Below, piece by piece: positions 30,691 to 39,561 of a DNA stretch of 44,858 nucleotides. The DNA comes from a virus: IMG/VR virus record IMGVR_UViG_3300025154_000172, positions 1-44,858 of that record. The stretch is one strand, 5' to 3'. Each line of letters begins with the position of its first letter. Position 1 is the first letter of the stretch. The notes under the pieces are model-generated. The model searched no databases. It worked only from the letters and a program-made list of their open reading frames with translations, and had not been told where the DNA came from. Both the position numbers and the translations under genes were made by a program.

Positions 30691-32499
30691 ATGAATGAAT
30701 TCGTAAACGCTATGTTTGAGATATATCCTAGATTCGCTGAATGTACAATTCAAACTTTTGATGACAATAAAGAAAGAAAAAACCAATCTCTTGCTAGAAA
30801 AATTATAAACACAGAAGAAAATTATCAAAAGGTTGATTTATTAAATACACAATGAGCGGGTATATTCTTCTCTGTAAATCCTATGATTGAATGAAAAAGG
30901 GATAAAGAAAGTGTTATATGAATATCTAGTCGGATATGTGAGATAGATTGAATGGATAAGGATTTACAAAGAAAACTTATCGACAATTGTCCTTTGAAAC
31001 CATCAATGATAATCGAGAGTAATTCATCATATCACTTGTATTGGTTTGCTAAAGATTGAACAAAAGAGAAACGATATGATATAGCTAATGGATTGAGAAA
31101 TTACTTTGATTGAGATCCTGCCGTTGTAGATATATCAAGAGTGCTTAGATTACCTTGATACAATCATTTGAAGGATGAGATAAAGCCATACCCTATAACT
31201 ATTTTAGAGATACAATGAGAACAATTCACAGAAGAGCAGATGATTTTAGCTTATCCGAATAAATTATCACTTACAGAAATTAAACAATCACTAATAATAA
31301 AAGACAGTCAAGCAAAAAGAGATTTATGATGAGATTATTATCGGGATAGGGTAAAAAATATGAATACTCAAAATATGCTAGAGGAAATTAGTGGTACGCA
31401 GTTTGTATCTAATGATCAAATATCGTTTAGTAAAAATAGTAATTGAACAGAGCAAATTATAATAAACTGAAAGAGTACCTGATGTTGGATAGATAAAAAT
31501 GGTAAGATTGGTAGTTCTGCATGATGATGACCAAACTGGACTAATCGGGTATTTCGATATAGTACTTGTACTGGTAAGGAATTGGCTCAATGGATTAACG
31601 AAAAACATCCAGAGATGGTAATACAAAAAACAGTACAGAAAAAAGAATCTAGTAAATCTAAAGATATTGTAGCTGAAGAGAAAACACAGATAGATTTTGA
31701 ATCAGTTACTCCATTTACTCGGGGACTACCTATACTTGATGATAAATTTTGAAGATTCTGACTTAATCAGTTTGTTGTTACAATATGAGAAAGTCAGAGC
31801 TGAAAAACTGAATTTACGTTCTTCCAAGCAAGACAGAATGCTAAATTATGATATAAAGTTTGTTATATCTGATTAGAGATGACAAAAAAAAATATGATAA
31901 TAAGGATATGCCAAAAAAGAGCGTGAGTCACAAAAAAGGAACGAGACAATAAAACCATATCACAATCCCAAAAAGATATAATGAGACAAAAATATGATGA
32001 GTTATGGGATTATCCTAATCTTGATCTAGTTTATCTAGCAAAACCCACGATAGAAGATATAAAATCCACGATCAAAGAAAAACAAATGCAATGATATGAA
32101 CTATTTTATCTAGATAATATGTGATTTATTGTTTGAGATGTATCAGAGATAGAACTCACAACACTTATATCTAGGGAATTAAAAGAATTAACAAATACAC
32201 AGCCTATATCAATAAATTTATTACATCATTTTAATAAATGAAGCTCTAAAGATAGGATATGACCAAGGGGCATGGCTAGTATGAGGAGTAGTTGAAAGAT
32301 AGAGAATGATGCTGATTATGTTATGCAAGTATGGAGAGATTTAGATGATGATATACCAACAGAAGACAGAAAGATTGTAGGTATATATCTACAAAAAGAT
32401 AGAGTGTGGTGAGATCCGAGTAACTGTAAAATAGAGTTTGATAGAGCAGAATATGTTCCATATATTAAAACTACACAAGAAAATAATTTACCATTTTAG
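30691..32499 (+). CDS. Primase-helicase fusion, 602 aa
   Basis: N-terminal archaeo-eukaryotic-type primase: ISS[W]ICEIDGMDKD (acidic motif), KPSMIIESNSSYHLYWFA (Ser-His motif), DPAVVDISRVLRLPGYNH. C-terminal RecA/DnaB-like helicase: Walker A GESQSGKT at residues 366-373 (both Walker glycines are TGA), LFYLDNMGFIV as Walker B, LLHHFNKG, PRGMASMRSSGKIENDADYV and LQKDRVWG. Synthesises primers and unwinds the fork. This is the genome's central replication enzyme; no DNA polymerase gene is visible. Confidence 0.88.
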
Positions 32500-32515
32500 A
32501 TTTTAAAATCATTCT

Positions 32516-32803
32516 ATGTACCTAAAACTAAACAAGATCAAAAAAGTATCTACCAAATACGGTTTTGATACAATCATAACACATATATGACTATACAAAG
32601 ACGATGATACTTACGTGAAATTCATCAAACATGATGATAAGATATTGGAGTTGATAAGTTGACACAAGATAGATATATCCATTTTAGAGATAAAAGAATT
32701 TTTAAAGGATGGTGATATAGAGAAGATACTTCCTAGAGATGTGAATTTATTTGATGAAATTTTACCTTTTGATACAACCATATGACTTATTCAAAACCAG
32801 TAA
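32516..32803 (+). CDS. Hypothetical protein, 95 aa
   Basis: Starts MYLKLNKIKKVSTKYGFDTII, mixed alpha/beta, acidic C terminus (IPFDTTIGLIQNQ). Three TGA codons. Overlaps the next gene by 22 bases. Replication-region position, function unknown. Confidence 0.55.
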
Positions 32804-32955
32804 TAACCACAACCTGACTAAAAAAGACTGTTATCTTACGAAGAGTAACCGATAAGGTTAAGATAGCCAATATATTGGCTCGTGCTATCCTAGCCTACGA
32901 GCAGTCAAAAATAACGCTCCCTAAATTATGGGATATTTATCGTCAATTACAATAA
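32782..32955 (+). CDS. Hypothetical basic protein, 57 aa
   Basis: MTYSKPVITTTGLKKTVIL...LARAILAYEQSKITLPKLWDIYRQ; basic and helical. Starts inside the previous gene in another frame and ends two bases before the next ATG, as expected of a compact operon. Family unknown. Confidence 0.5.
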
Positions 32956-32957
32956 TC

Positions 32958-33092
32958 ATGATATACCGCTACCGAGATACCTCAACGACTTTTATAGACG
33001 TTTACTCCCAAGAGGAGCTAGCAGAGCTTATGGAAGAAGACTTTTATGTCATAACGATTATCGAAGATGATCCTAGCACTAGAGAAGAATAA
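32958..33092 (+). CDS. Hypothetical acidic protein, 44 aa
   Basis: MIYRYWDTSTTFIDVYSQEELAE..., strongly acidic C terminus. Short, but placed in a continuous run of coupled genes ending just before structured RNA 2. Confidence 0.45.
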   Translation: MIYRYRDTSTTFIDVYSQEELAELMEEDFYVITIIEDDPSTREE

Positions 33093-33098
33093 AAAAAC

Positions 33099-33126
33099 TT
33101 GCAATGAAGAAAAAAATAAATATAAA
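33099..33126 (+). promoter_or_regulatory. Promoter TTGCAA-N16-TATAAA
   Basis: TTGCAA 33099-33104, 16 bases, TATAAA 33121-33126, seven bases before structured RNA 2. Same geometry as the promoter of structured RNA 1. Confidence 0.6.
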
Positions 33127-33132
33127 GATATT

Positions 33133-33222
33133 GCACCCTAACACAAAGAGCCTTAGAAAATAAGGCGATCTCTAATACAGGAATGTGTTGGGTGCAGGTC
33201 GCTTTATGTTCTAAGGTTTTTT
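33133..33222 (+). ncRNA. Structured phage RNA 2 with interleaved helices and terminator
   Basis: Helix A: GCACCC-T-AACACA (33133-33145) with TGTGTTGGGTGC (33184-33195), one bulged T. Inside, GCCTTA-GAAAA-TAAGGC (33150-33166). Helix B: CCTTAGAA (33151-33158) with TTCTAAGG (33209-33216), extended by TAAGGCGA/TCGCTTTA (33161-33168 / 33199-33206), then TTTTTT. B uses bases of the internal hairpin, and helix A's 3' strand lies inside B, so the A and B states compete. Same A-B-A'-B'-T layout and promoter as RNA 1, without sequence similarity. Confidence 0.72.
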
Positions 33223-33226
33223 GATT

Positions 33227-33880
33227 ATGGAAGAGTTGCTATATATTATGTATATGGATGAACCATGAATGAGATGTATTTATAAAATATGAGTTTCTAC
33301 CATAGATAGAGTAGAAAGAAGGGTCCAAGAAGTACAGTGTTGAAATCCATTCAAAGTAAAAATATTAAAAACATTTGTAATTAAATCAGCGTGAAGATAT
33401 GAATATATGCTTCATACAATACTTAGAAAATTTAGGCTAGAATGAGAACGATTTGATTTATGAGCAGAAATGTTAGATTATGTATTTAGGCAAATGGATA
33501 TACGAAGAAATATTTATACATATTCTACTAAATTGTCAATTATTAAATGAGACAGAGATATAAACAAGATATATAATGGTAAACCTATAGTAAATTATGT
33601 TTCAGTAGATACTTATGAACAAGATATACAAGATTTAAGAAAAATGAATATAAATGAAAATTATATTATAGATCGTATACATAAAATAGAAGAAAAAAGA
33701 GATAAATCGTATGATAAACATAAAAAGAAAGAAAAAAAAATATATAAAAAGAAGAACTTATATAAGTATCTAATAAGGAATAATAGAAACTTAATTGTGA
33801 AATGTTTTTGGTCAGAAACACCAGCTTATAGTTATATGAATAAAAAGTTAAAAATGGATTTATTTATTAGATGAGTATAA
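33227..33880 (+). CDS. GIY-YIG superfamily protein (T5orf172/MUG113-like), 217 aa
   Basis: CIYKIGVSTIDRVERRVQEV, NPFKVKILKTF, RYEYMLHTILRKF and LEGE[W]FDLGAEML follow the T5orf172 order: KIG..., R...lq, Np..., E..lH, GEWF. The Trp75 of GEWF is codon CGA (33449). Residues 140-200 form a very basic helical region (KKKEKKIYKKKN). Such nucleases are mobile or repair-associated. Five bases follow RNA 2's T-tract before the ATG, so this gene is the natural target of any switch. Confidence 0.78.
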
Positions 33881-33937
33881 TCCACAGAAAAAAACAAATA
33901 CTGCTGTTGTGATGATTTTAGATAGCAATGAGAACTG

Positions 33938-34243
33938 ATGTATTTTATTACTAAACGTAGAACTTTGCAAAATTATATCAAAGATCGATTAAAATCTAGG
34001 GATAAGGAAATAGGGGATAAACTTATCTGTGAGTTTGTGTGATGTAATAAAGATGTTTCGGATATACATCACATCTTGTGTAGTTTTAGGTGATCACGCA
34101 AAAGTGCATCTGATGGATCTGATTTGATATGATTATGTAGAACACACCATACATGGGTACATAATCACAATAATTATGATAATAGACTTTTACTTCTTGA
34201 TCGTGTAGCATGAATTATGCAAAATATAAGGCTAAATCAATAA
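33938..34243 (+). CDS. HNH endonuclease, 101 aa
   Basis: ICEFVGCNKDVSDIHHIL with paired cysteines, then GSDLIGLCRTHHTWVHNH, is a compact HNH/zinc-binding nuclease: C..C, H-H core, second Cys and HH..H. In phages such proteins assist packaging or act as mobile nucleases. ATG at 33938 is the first start after the in-frame TAG. The gene overlaps the next by 34 bases. Confidence 0.8.
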
Positions 34244-34620
34244 TCATAGACTGATATAAATTTGATAGTACTATAGAGTGAGACTATTATCTATATCTAA
34301 AAAATAAATGAATAGATGAATTTACTATACATCCTAAATATGAACTACAACCTAAGTTTGTAATATGAGACAATAAAATCATGGCAGTGAATTATATGGC
34401 GGATTTTAGTATAATGGTAGACTGAAAGGAATGTGTAATAGATATAAAAGGTATGGCAACAGAGACAGCGAAGCTCAAACGCAAAATGTTTATGTATAAA
34501 TATCCTGATAAAGAACTACAACGAATAGTTAGATATAAAAAAGAACGAGTAGACTATTTCGATAATATTAAACGTAGAAAGGAGGCGAAAAAACTAAAAG
34601 TACAAAAAGTCAACCAGTAA
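34210..34620 (+). CDS. DUF1064-type phage nuclease (restriction-endonuclease-like fold), 136 aa
   Basis: NYAKYKAKSIIIDGYKFDSTIEGDYYL, FTIHPKYELQPKF, NYMADFSIMVDGKECVIDIKGM and LKRKMFMYKYPDKEL match the DUF1064 pattern; Glu, Asp and the D.KG pair form the PD-(D/E)xK metal site. Members are thought to be Holliday-junction or recombination nucleases. Glycines at DGYKF and EGDYY are TGA. Starts inside the HNH gene. Confidence 0.78.
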
Positions 34621-34643
34621 ATATCTAGGTACTAAACCATATT

Positions 34644-34671
34644 TTGCAAGAAAAATATATAAAACTATCAT
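34644..34671 (+). promoter_or_regulatory. Promoter candidate TTGCAA-N16-TATCAT
   Basis: TTGCAA 34644-34649 and TATCAT 34666-34671 at the shared 16-base spacing, seven bases before the structured segment at 34678. Confidence 0.5.
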
Positions 34672-34677
34672 TATCCC

Positions 34678-34795
34678 TTGATTTATCGAAAAAAAAGAGT
34701 ATACTTCAGATACACAACTAGAGAGCAACCATCCTGAACTGAGGATATAAAACATACAGAATACGCTGTCTAGCTATCTACACTATACGTTTTAT
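34678..34795 (+). ncRNA. Structured leader RNA with nested helices
   Basis: Four nested helices: GTATA 34699-34703 with TATAC 34784-34788; AGATA 34708-34712 with TATCT 34775-34779; CTAGAGAGC 34718-34726 with GCTGTCTAG 34765-34773 (one mismatch); ATCCT 34731-34735 with AGGAT 34742-34746. GTTTTATATTC follows. It occupies most of the 192-base gap before the gene at 34813. Confidence 0.5.
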
Positions 34796-34812
34796 ATTCT
34801 TAATAACTTACC

Positions 34813-34980
34813 ATGTTTACTTCTAAAGGACAAAGAGAAGATTACGACAACGAGATCAAATTTGAAGAAAGTAGAGAGATCAGGAAAAAACAATTGAACA
34901 AACAAGCTGAAAAAATTATTGATAGACAGATTGAGATGTATAATGACATCAATGCTTTATTTGGATATACTCGTAATTAA
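34813..34980 (+). CDS. Hypothetical charged protein, 55 aa
   Basis: MFTSKGQREDYDNEIKFEESREIRKKQLNKQ, helical and charged, no TGA. One base separates it from the next ATG. Function unknown. Confidence 0.5.
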   Translation: MFTSKGQREDYDNEIKFEESREIRKKQLNKQAEKIIDRQIEMYNDINALFGYTRN

Positions 34981-34981
34981 G

Positions 34982-35185
34982 ATGTTATTCTCAGAGATGA
35001 CAGAAGAACAAAAAGACCAGTTCTATAAAGAACAAGAAGCTAGAATAGAGAAATTAAGGAGAATTAGACCATGAATAAACCTTGATAAAGTAGAAACCAT
35101 TAAACCTAAAGAGCAAAAGAAGTATGACTACTGGAAATTCCATCGTAAACCTATGGGGCATCCAGATAACCGGAAAACAATCTAA
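34982..35185 (+). CDS. Hypothetical protein, 67 aa
   Basis: MLFSEMTEEQKDQFYKEQEARIEKLRRI..., basic and aromatic C terminus (YDYWKFHRKPMGHPDN). One TGA glycine. Coupled to the previous gene and 25 bases before the SSB gene. No family. Confidence 0.5.
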
Positions 35186-35210
35186 TGTTTTATATTTTAA
35201 TGAAAATATT

Positions 35211-35801
35211 ATGTGATTTACAATGAGTGACACTATGTGAACTTATGCTAGGATTTTGCTTAAAGATCAGCTAGGGTTCAAAGTTGGTAAAAAGGAATGA
35301 GATGAGCGACACAACGAGTTATTTGATGTTGTCAGTGGCGAGTTTATCAGTATTACTGAAGGTAAGTATACTAACGCTGAATGAGAAGAGAAAGAGCTAG
35401 TAAAGATTACTTTACGAGATGATACCGTAGGTAAGATTATTGTCTCTACCGCATGGACTAGCGTAGCTAGGAACATCATCAATTCGTTTGCTGGAGAAGA
35501 GAAGCTAGGTAAAATCGAGATGTGATTGTATAAAAAAGCCGGTAAAAACGGGAAGTATTATCCTAATATCTGGATCAAGAATGATTGAGCTAAATTGAAA
35601 CGGAAGTATACGGTAGAACAACAATCTGAGTTAGTTAAAGAGGTAGAATTTAAAGGTAAGAAAATGAGGGATTTTGTAGAACTAGAGAATGTGCTCAGAA
35701 AAGAATATGGCGCTATCAACAAGAAATCCCAATACACAGAAAAAGATGCTCCAGAAGTAAAAGAAGAGATAGATGTAGATAATTCCGATCTTCCTTTCTA
35801 A
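35211..35801 (+). CDS. ssb: Single-stranded DNA-binding protein, 196 aa
   Basis: OB-fold-like strands (GEFISITEGKYTNAEGEEKELVKITL, GKIIVSTAWTSVARNIINSF, LGKIEMGLYKK, YPNIWIKNDG) followed by an acidic tail ending DNSDLPF, the classic SSB C-terminal tip that recruits host replication proteins. Coats single-stranded DNA at the fork. Preceded by a strong T-rich leader (TGTTTTATATTTTAATG). An ATG at 35223 is an alternative start. Confidence 0.78.
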
Positions 35802-35826
35802 TGTTTTATATATTTTCTGTCTACCT

Positions 35827-36426
35827 ATGAGCTACTCAAAAAACGATGTCAAGGATATGATTTACAATATATTCGAGATTTATGATCTACCTTTCTCCCC
35901 TAAATTTGGGGAGAGGTTTGAAGCATGGCTCAATGATAAATGACTAAATGGGAATAACTGAGCGAATGATAATAGACTATGAGATTTTTACGAAGCTGAA
36001 GTAGAGTCGTTTATCTACTGAGGGATAGATAGAGACCCCATGGAAAACTTAATTAAAAGGATCGAATCTAATATCAATAAGTTAAGAAACTGAGTAGCTA
36101 AAGAGACAAGAGATGAGTTAGAGTTCGATCTCAATGATTTCAATATCAATATCTCAGGATACGAATATAATTATGATCAGAGATGTATAGATCTGGATAG
36201 AAAGATAGATAACGAGTACAAGAATAAAGTTAACGAGATAAAGGTTGATGCTGTGATGAACAAATATCTAAAGAGTACGTTCGCTTACGAGCAACAATCA
36301 CTTAATATCTCAAAAGCTACACTAAAGAGACGGAAAAACCTCAATAAATGATATATAAAGACAGCTAAACATATAGCTGATAATCAGATACAAGCTAATG
36401 TAGACGCTAAAAGGAATGGGTTTTAA
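35827..36426 (+). CDS. Hypothetical helical protein downstream of SSB, 199 aa
   Basis: MSYSKNDVKDMIYNIFEIYDL, mostly charged helix, with an Asn/Gly-rich stretch (DKGLNGNNGANDNRLGD, four TGA glycines). C-terminal third is basic. The same T-rich leader (TGTTTTATATATTTTCT) as SSB implies co-expression and a replication or recombination role. A 21-base inverted repeat lies inside its 5' part. Confidence 0.55.
35894..35914. promoter_or_regulatory. Inverted repeat TCTCCCC-N7-GGGGAGA
   Basis: Perfect 7-base arms (35894-35900 and 35908-35914) around TAAATTT, unusually GC-rich in this AT-rich genome and only 67 bases into the coding region. Could be an operator, a pause hairpin or chance. Confidence 0.35.
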
Positions 36427-36442
36427 CTAAATAACATAACAT

Positions 36443-36649
36443 ATGCGAGAACTATATAGATACAAAATACGAAAGCTATCAGCTAGCTGAATAAAGGACA
36501 CGACTATCCAACACCTTCTTTGAATATCTATGGGGACGTTGAAAAGCATCTTATCTGATGATAAGTATACCCCAAGCGAGAGAACGCAAAGAAGGGTAAA
36601 GATAGCGTTAGATAACTTTTTAGCTGATTTATCGGGTAAATGAGACTAG
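36443..36649 (+). CDS. Cro/C1-type helix-turn-helix regulator, 68 aa
   Basis: SASGIKDTTIQHLLGISMGTLKSIL followed by YTPSERTQRRVKIALDNF is a compact HTH DNA-binding protein of the Cro/repressor type. Ends overlapping the next gene by 10 bases. Likely controls the right-end early or accessory genes. Confidence 0.65.
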
Positions 36650-36882
36650 ATACACAGGAATGAAAAATGTGGTTGTTGCTTGATGTAAATCGTGATCACC
36701 GAGTAAGTGTATTAGATTTACAGAAAGTCAGCAACTCGATGTGTGTATCGACAGTATTAAGCAATATGCGTAGGAGATATAATCTCACGCTAGAGAACAA
36801 AGAGGAACACCAAAAGAATTGAATGATTTATTCGTATTACCGCTTAACATGATGAAGTGCCTGAAATGTGGGAAAGATATAA
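36640..36882 (+). CDS. Small winged-helix-like protein, 80 aa
   Basis: KMWLLLDVNRDHRVSVLDLQKVSNSM...VLSNMRRRYNLTLENKE...IYSYYRL resembles small phage winged-helix or HTH domain proteins with a recognition helix and a beta wing. Overlaps both neighbours (10 and 34 bases), so the three genes form a nested regulatory cluster. Confidence 0.5.
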
Positions 36883-37052
36883 ACTATCAAGAGTGATTAT
36901 ATACAGAACAAAACTATGTGTCTTGTCTAGATTGTAAAATATGATCACATAAGAGACGTATCGAAAGAATGGACAAGCTGTATTGGATCACTACAGGCTG
37001 TATGTACGCCGTAATTATTGGTATGATGATACATTTCTTGGTTTCCTGATAA
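36849..37052 (+). CDS. Zinc-ribbon membrane protein, 67 aa
   Basis: MMKCLKCGKDINYQEG...VSCLDCKIG is a four-cysteine zinc ribbon; the C terminus (YWITTGCMYAVIIGMMIHFLV) is one membrane span. A membrane-anchored zinc-ribbon could be an anti-host or regulatory protein; function unknown. Confidence 0.55.
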
Positions 37053-37083
37053 CTAAAGTATTGCAATAAATGATGTATAATGG

Positions 37084-37111
37084 TTTACAAAACAAGAAAA
37101 ATCAGTATAAT
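37084..37111 (+). promoter_or_regulatory. Promoter TTTACA-N16-TATAAT
   Basis: TTTACA 37084-37089, 16 bases, TATAAT 37106-37111 in the 112-base gap before the gene at 37165. Confidence 0.5.
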
Positions 37112-37125
37112 AACGTTGTTAAAAT

Positions 37126-37158
37126 GATAGTACATCTATCTCTGGAGACAGATTTTAT
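37126..37158 (+). terminator. Two tandem hairpins with T-tract
   Basis: GATAG-TACAT-CTATC (37126-37140) followed at once by TCTG-GAGA-CAGA (37141-37152, GNRA loop) and TTTTAT. They lie about 8 bases after the expected start of the promoter at 37084, so the transcript begins with them; could be a short RNA or attenuator. Confidence 0.45.
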
Positions 37159-37164
37159 ATCTTT

Positions 37165-37515
37165 ATGTATGGAATGACAAAAACAAAAGTATTTACCGTT
37201 ATTGGTGTAGTTATCTTGATCATCCTTTGATTTGCTTTATTTCATAAGGATAGGTCATCCATCTCTGAACTCTACGCTCAGAAATGAATAATAGTAACAC
37301 AGAAGGCTGAGTTATTACAACAAGATTTAGAGATAAGGAATCAGATTGACGCTATCAATAAAGAGATAGCTAAAATTGATTCAAAACTATATAGTTTAAT
37401 AAACTGAACAGGTTTTATACAGGCTTGACAACCACAAGAATTGTCGCCAATACAATTACTTGACAATTATATATCTGGAACACAGACTGAAAGCGTAAGC
37501 CAATCCCAACAATAA
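37165..37515 (+). CDS. Single-span membrane protein with coiled coil, 116 aa
   Basis: MYGMTKTKVFTVIGVVILIILGFALF is an N-terminal membrane anchor, followed by a coiled coil (AELLQQDLEIRNQIDAINKEIAKIDSKL) and a Gln/Ser-rich end (ATG at 37174 is an alternative start). Its last 90 bases are also coding in the frame of the next gene, so it overlaps the transglycosylase-like protein; they may work as a pair at the cell envelope. Confidence 0.6.
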
Positions 37516-38009
37516 ATTGAAGTTGAGTTATAGAGAGGACAACAAATATATTAAGGTATTACTGACATAATTATTACACTCGAAAGAATATAGCAGATAG
37601 TTATTGAGTGAAGGTCGAAGTTATGATAGCGATAGCACGAGCAGATACACATCTATGATACGCCACCAAGAGTAAAAATAATGTAGGCAATGTGGGTAAT
37701 AATGATAGATGAGACACAGTAGATTACGAAACATTAGAGAAATGAATTAAGGCGATAGCGTATACGCTAAACAATAAATATCTTTGAGACAAACAAACTA
37801 TATGAGATTTAAGTTATGCGGGTAACTGCAACATAAGATGTGATAAGGTATACGCAACAAGCCGTTCTAATCGAGAAACTAATGTATTGAATTTACTAAG
37901 TTTAATTTATGAAAAACACATATGACCAGACTTTTTCTTTAGAAAATTAGAAATACATAACGGAAAAGAAATACCACCTATGCCACCAGATACATATAGA
38001 AAGAATTAA
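37425..38009 (+). CDS. Lytic transglycosylase-like protein, 194 aa (start uncertain)
   Basis: In frame 0 the readable protein includes NILRYYGHNYYT, EVMIAIARADTHLGYATK, NNVGNVGNNDRGD and EKGIKAIAYTLNNKYLG, close to lysozyme/transglycosylase-like domains whose early helix carries the catalytic acid (here candidate Glu/Asp near IARADT) and whose NxGN repeat follows. No ATG precedes the conserved part; TTG at 37425, 91 bases inside the previous gene, is the best start, GTG 37608 would cut into the domain. Alternatively a frameshift joins it to the membrane protein upstream. Confidence 0.6.
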
Positions 38010-38031
38010 TTTTACTTCTTAATTAGATTAG

Positions 38032-38322
38032 ATGAAACGATACAATAATTCATTATATATGTTTTATATATTTATATTATCTGTTATATTTTTTATGTGT
38101 TTTGTAGCATATAAGGAGTTATTCCTTGATATGTCATCTAAAGAAGTATCAAATAATCTATCACAGCAGCTAAAAGATACACAACTCTCTATGGAGATGT
38201 TGGTAACTGAAATATGCTGAATACCACTATCAATTATAGAAGAGAATTGAATTATTCAACCATCTGATGAAGATATATATAAACGGAACTCCACTACTGG
38301 TACGGTATTATATGAGAAATAG
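38032..38322 (+). CDS. Membrane protein, 96 aa
   Basis: N-terminal span (LYMFYIFILSVIFFMCFVAY) and a polar body (SSKEVSNNLSQQLKDTQLSME). Two TGA codons near the end. Part of a run of small membrane proteins. No family. Confidence 0.55.
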
Positions 38323-38356
38323 TTTTTATATTATTTTATCCTTTTTATTATGTAAC

Positions 38357-38530
38357 ATGAACTTATTATATTATATAATATGACTTATTTTTTGATGTGC
38401 TTGGGGAATTGTTATATGTCAAGAATCATATATCATATCGGTAGATAAGGTCTGATACGTTACTACGGCACATTATAAATTTTATGATATTGTATTCCAT
38501 CCTTACGAGCTAGGCATGCTATGCAAATAA
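38357..38530 (+). CDS. Small membrane protein, 57 aa
   Basis: MNLLYYIIGLIFGCAWGIVICQESY is a membrane or signal segment; the rest is VGYVTTAHYKFYDIVFHPYELG. Leader is TTTTTATATTATTTTATCC. Unknown. Confidence 0.5.
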
Positions 38531-38560
38531 GGTTTTTATATTTTTAATAACCATATACAG

Positions 38561-38878
38561 ATGACTAAACCAACTTACGCAACAATCAAATTCACGGCAG
38601 TAGAGATTGCTACTATGAGAGCGGTAATGATGTTGAATTCAAACAAAATTTCAGAACATTGACAGCAAGATTTCAGGGTGGTAGCTAAAGAGGAGGAGCT
38701 TACGGCACTAGAGACTTTCAAAGAGCTAGGGAAAGCGATCAAGAATAAAAATTATATAGATTCAGAGTTATCGTTTGGTACGGAACAGAAAGCGATACTT
38801 ATCAAGTTCTTATCATCGTATCCGTTCCCAGTAAGCGAACTGGAGATGAAGTATTCATTGCTAGAAAGATTGAAATAG
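38561..38878 (+). CDS. Hypothetical protein, 105 aa
   Basis: TYATIKFTAVEIATMRAVMM, KEEELTALETFKELGKAIK; soluble, alpha/beta, one TGA. Strong leader GGTTTTTATATTTTTAAT. The 97 bases that follow hold a short hairpin (TATAC/GTATA at 38926-38941) and nothing else clear. Confidence 0.55.
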
Positions 38879-38975
38879 TGTGTATGAAACCGTTTCGGGA
38901 TAATATATAGAAACCACAGCAAACATATACATATCGGTATAACATATATAGCTTTTAGATTATTAAAAAATTAAC

Positions 38976-39143
38976 ATGAAATTTTCACTCACGAAAAACA
39001 CTAAAACTTTATTAGGTGCGACACTATACCAAATCAAAGCAGAGATGTCATTTGGTTCTATATCTAAATGAGAACTTTGATGATGGATAGAGAAAGAGGA
39101 GAACTTGTCACAAGAAGATAATGCTTTATTATTTAATGCATAA
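38976..39143 (+). CDS. N-terminal fragment of a GELGGWIEKEENLSQ-type phage protein, 55 aa
   Basis: MKFSLTKNTKTLLGATLYQIKAE followed by SKGELGGWIEKEENLSQ is the start of a known family of phage proteins (usually far longer, with hexapeptide-like repeats after NLSQ.GNAWV). Here it stops after DNALLFNA, right where a homing endonuclease gene begins. A matching C-terminal remnant follows that gene. Possibly a truncated, interrupted gene. Confidence 0.6.
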
Positions 39144-39144
39144 A

Positions 39145-39561
39145 ATGGAACTACGAGAAAATATAAAATGATTTGAATGACTTTATCAAATAAGTTCTAT
39201 TTGAAGAGTAAAATCATTAGATAGAATTATATCAAGATGTAATTGAACAAAAATATCAGTAAAAGAAAAAATACTGAAAAATAAAAAATCATATAAATGA
39301 TATGGAATTATTTGATTAAATTTAAATGGTAATACCTTTACGAAATATATACATAGATTAGTTTCAGAAGCATTTATACAAAACTCAGAGAATAAAAAAA
39401 CCGTTAATCATAAAGATTGAAATAAATTAAATAATTCAATTAGTAATCTTGAACGAGCTACATATCACGATAATGCAATACATTCATACCAAAAGTTATG
39501 AAGAATCTGAACTAACCAATATAAAAAAATAAAGACTATAAACCATCAGAAGAAGATATAG
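39145..39561 (+). CDS. NUMOD4-HNH homing endonuclease, 138 aa
   Basis: KGFEGLYQISSIGRVKSLDR is the NUMOD4 DNA-binding module; IHRLVSEAF, TVNHKDGNKLNNSISNLE[W]AT and DNAIHSYQKLG form the HNH nuclease. The Trp104 of NLEWAT is codon CGA at 39454. Sits directly between two pieces of one former gene, typical of self-spreading endonucleases. TGA glycines at EGL, SIG, KDGN. Confidence 0.88.
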
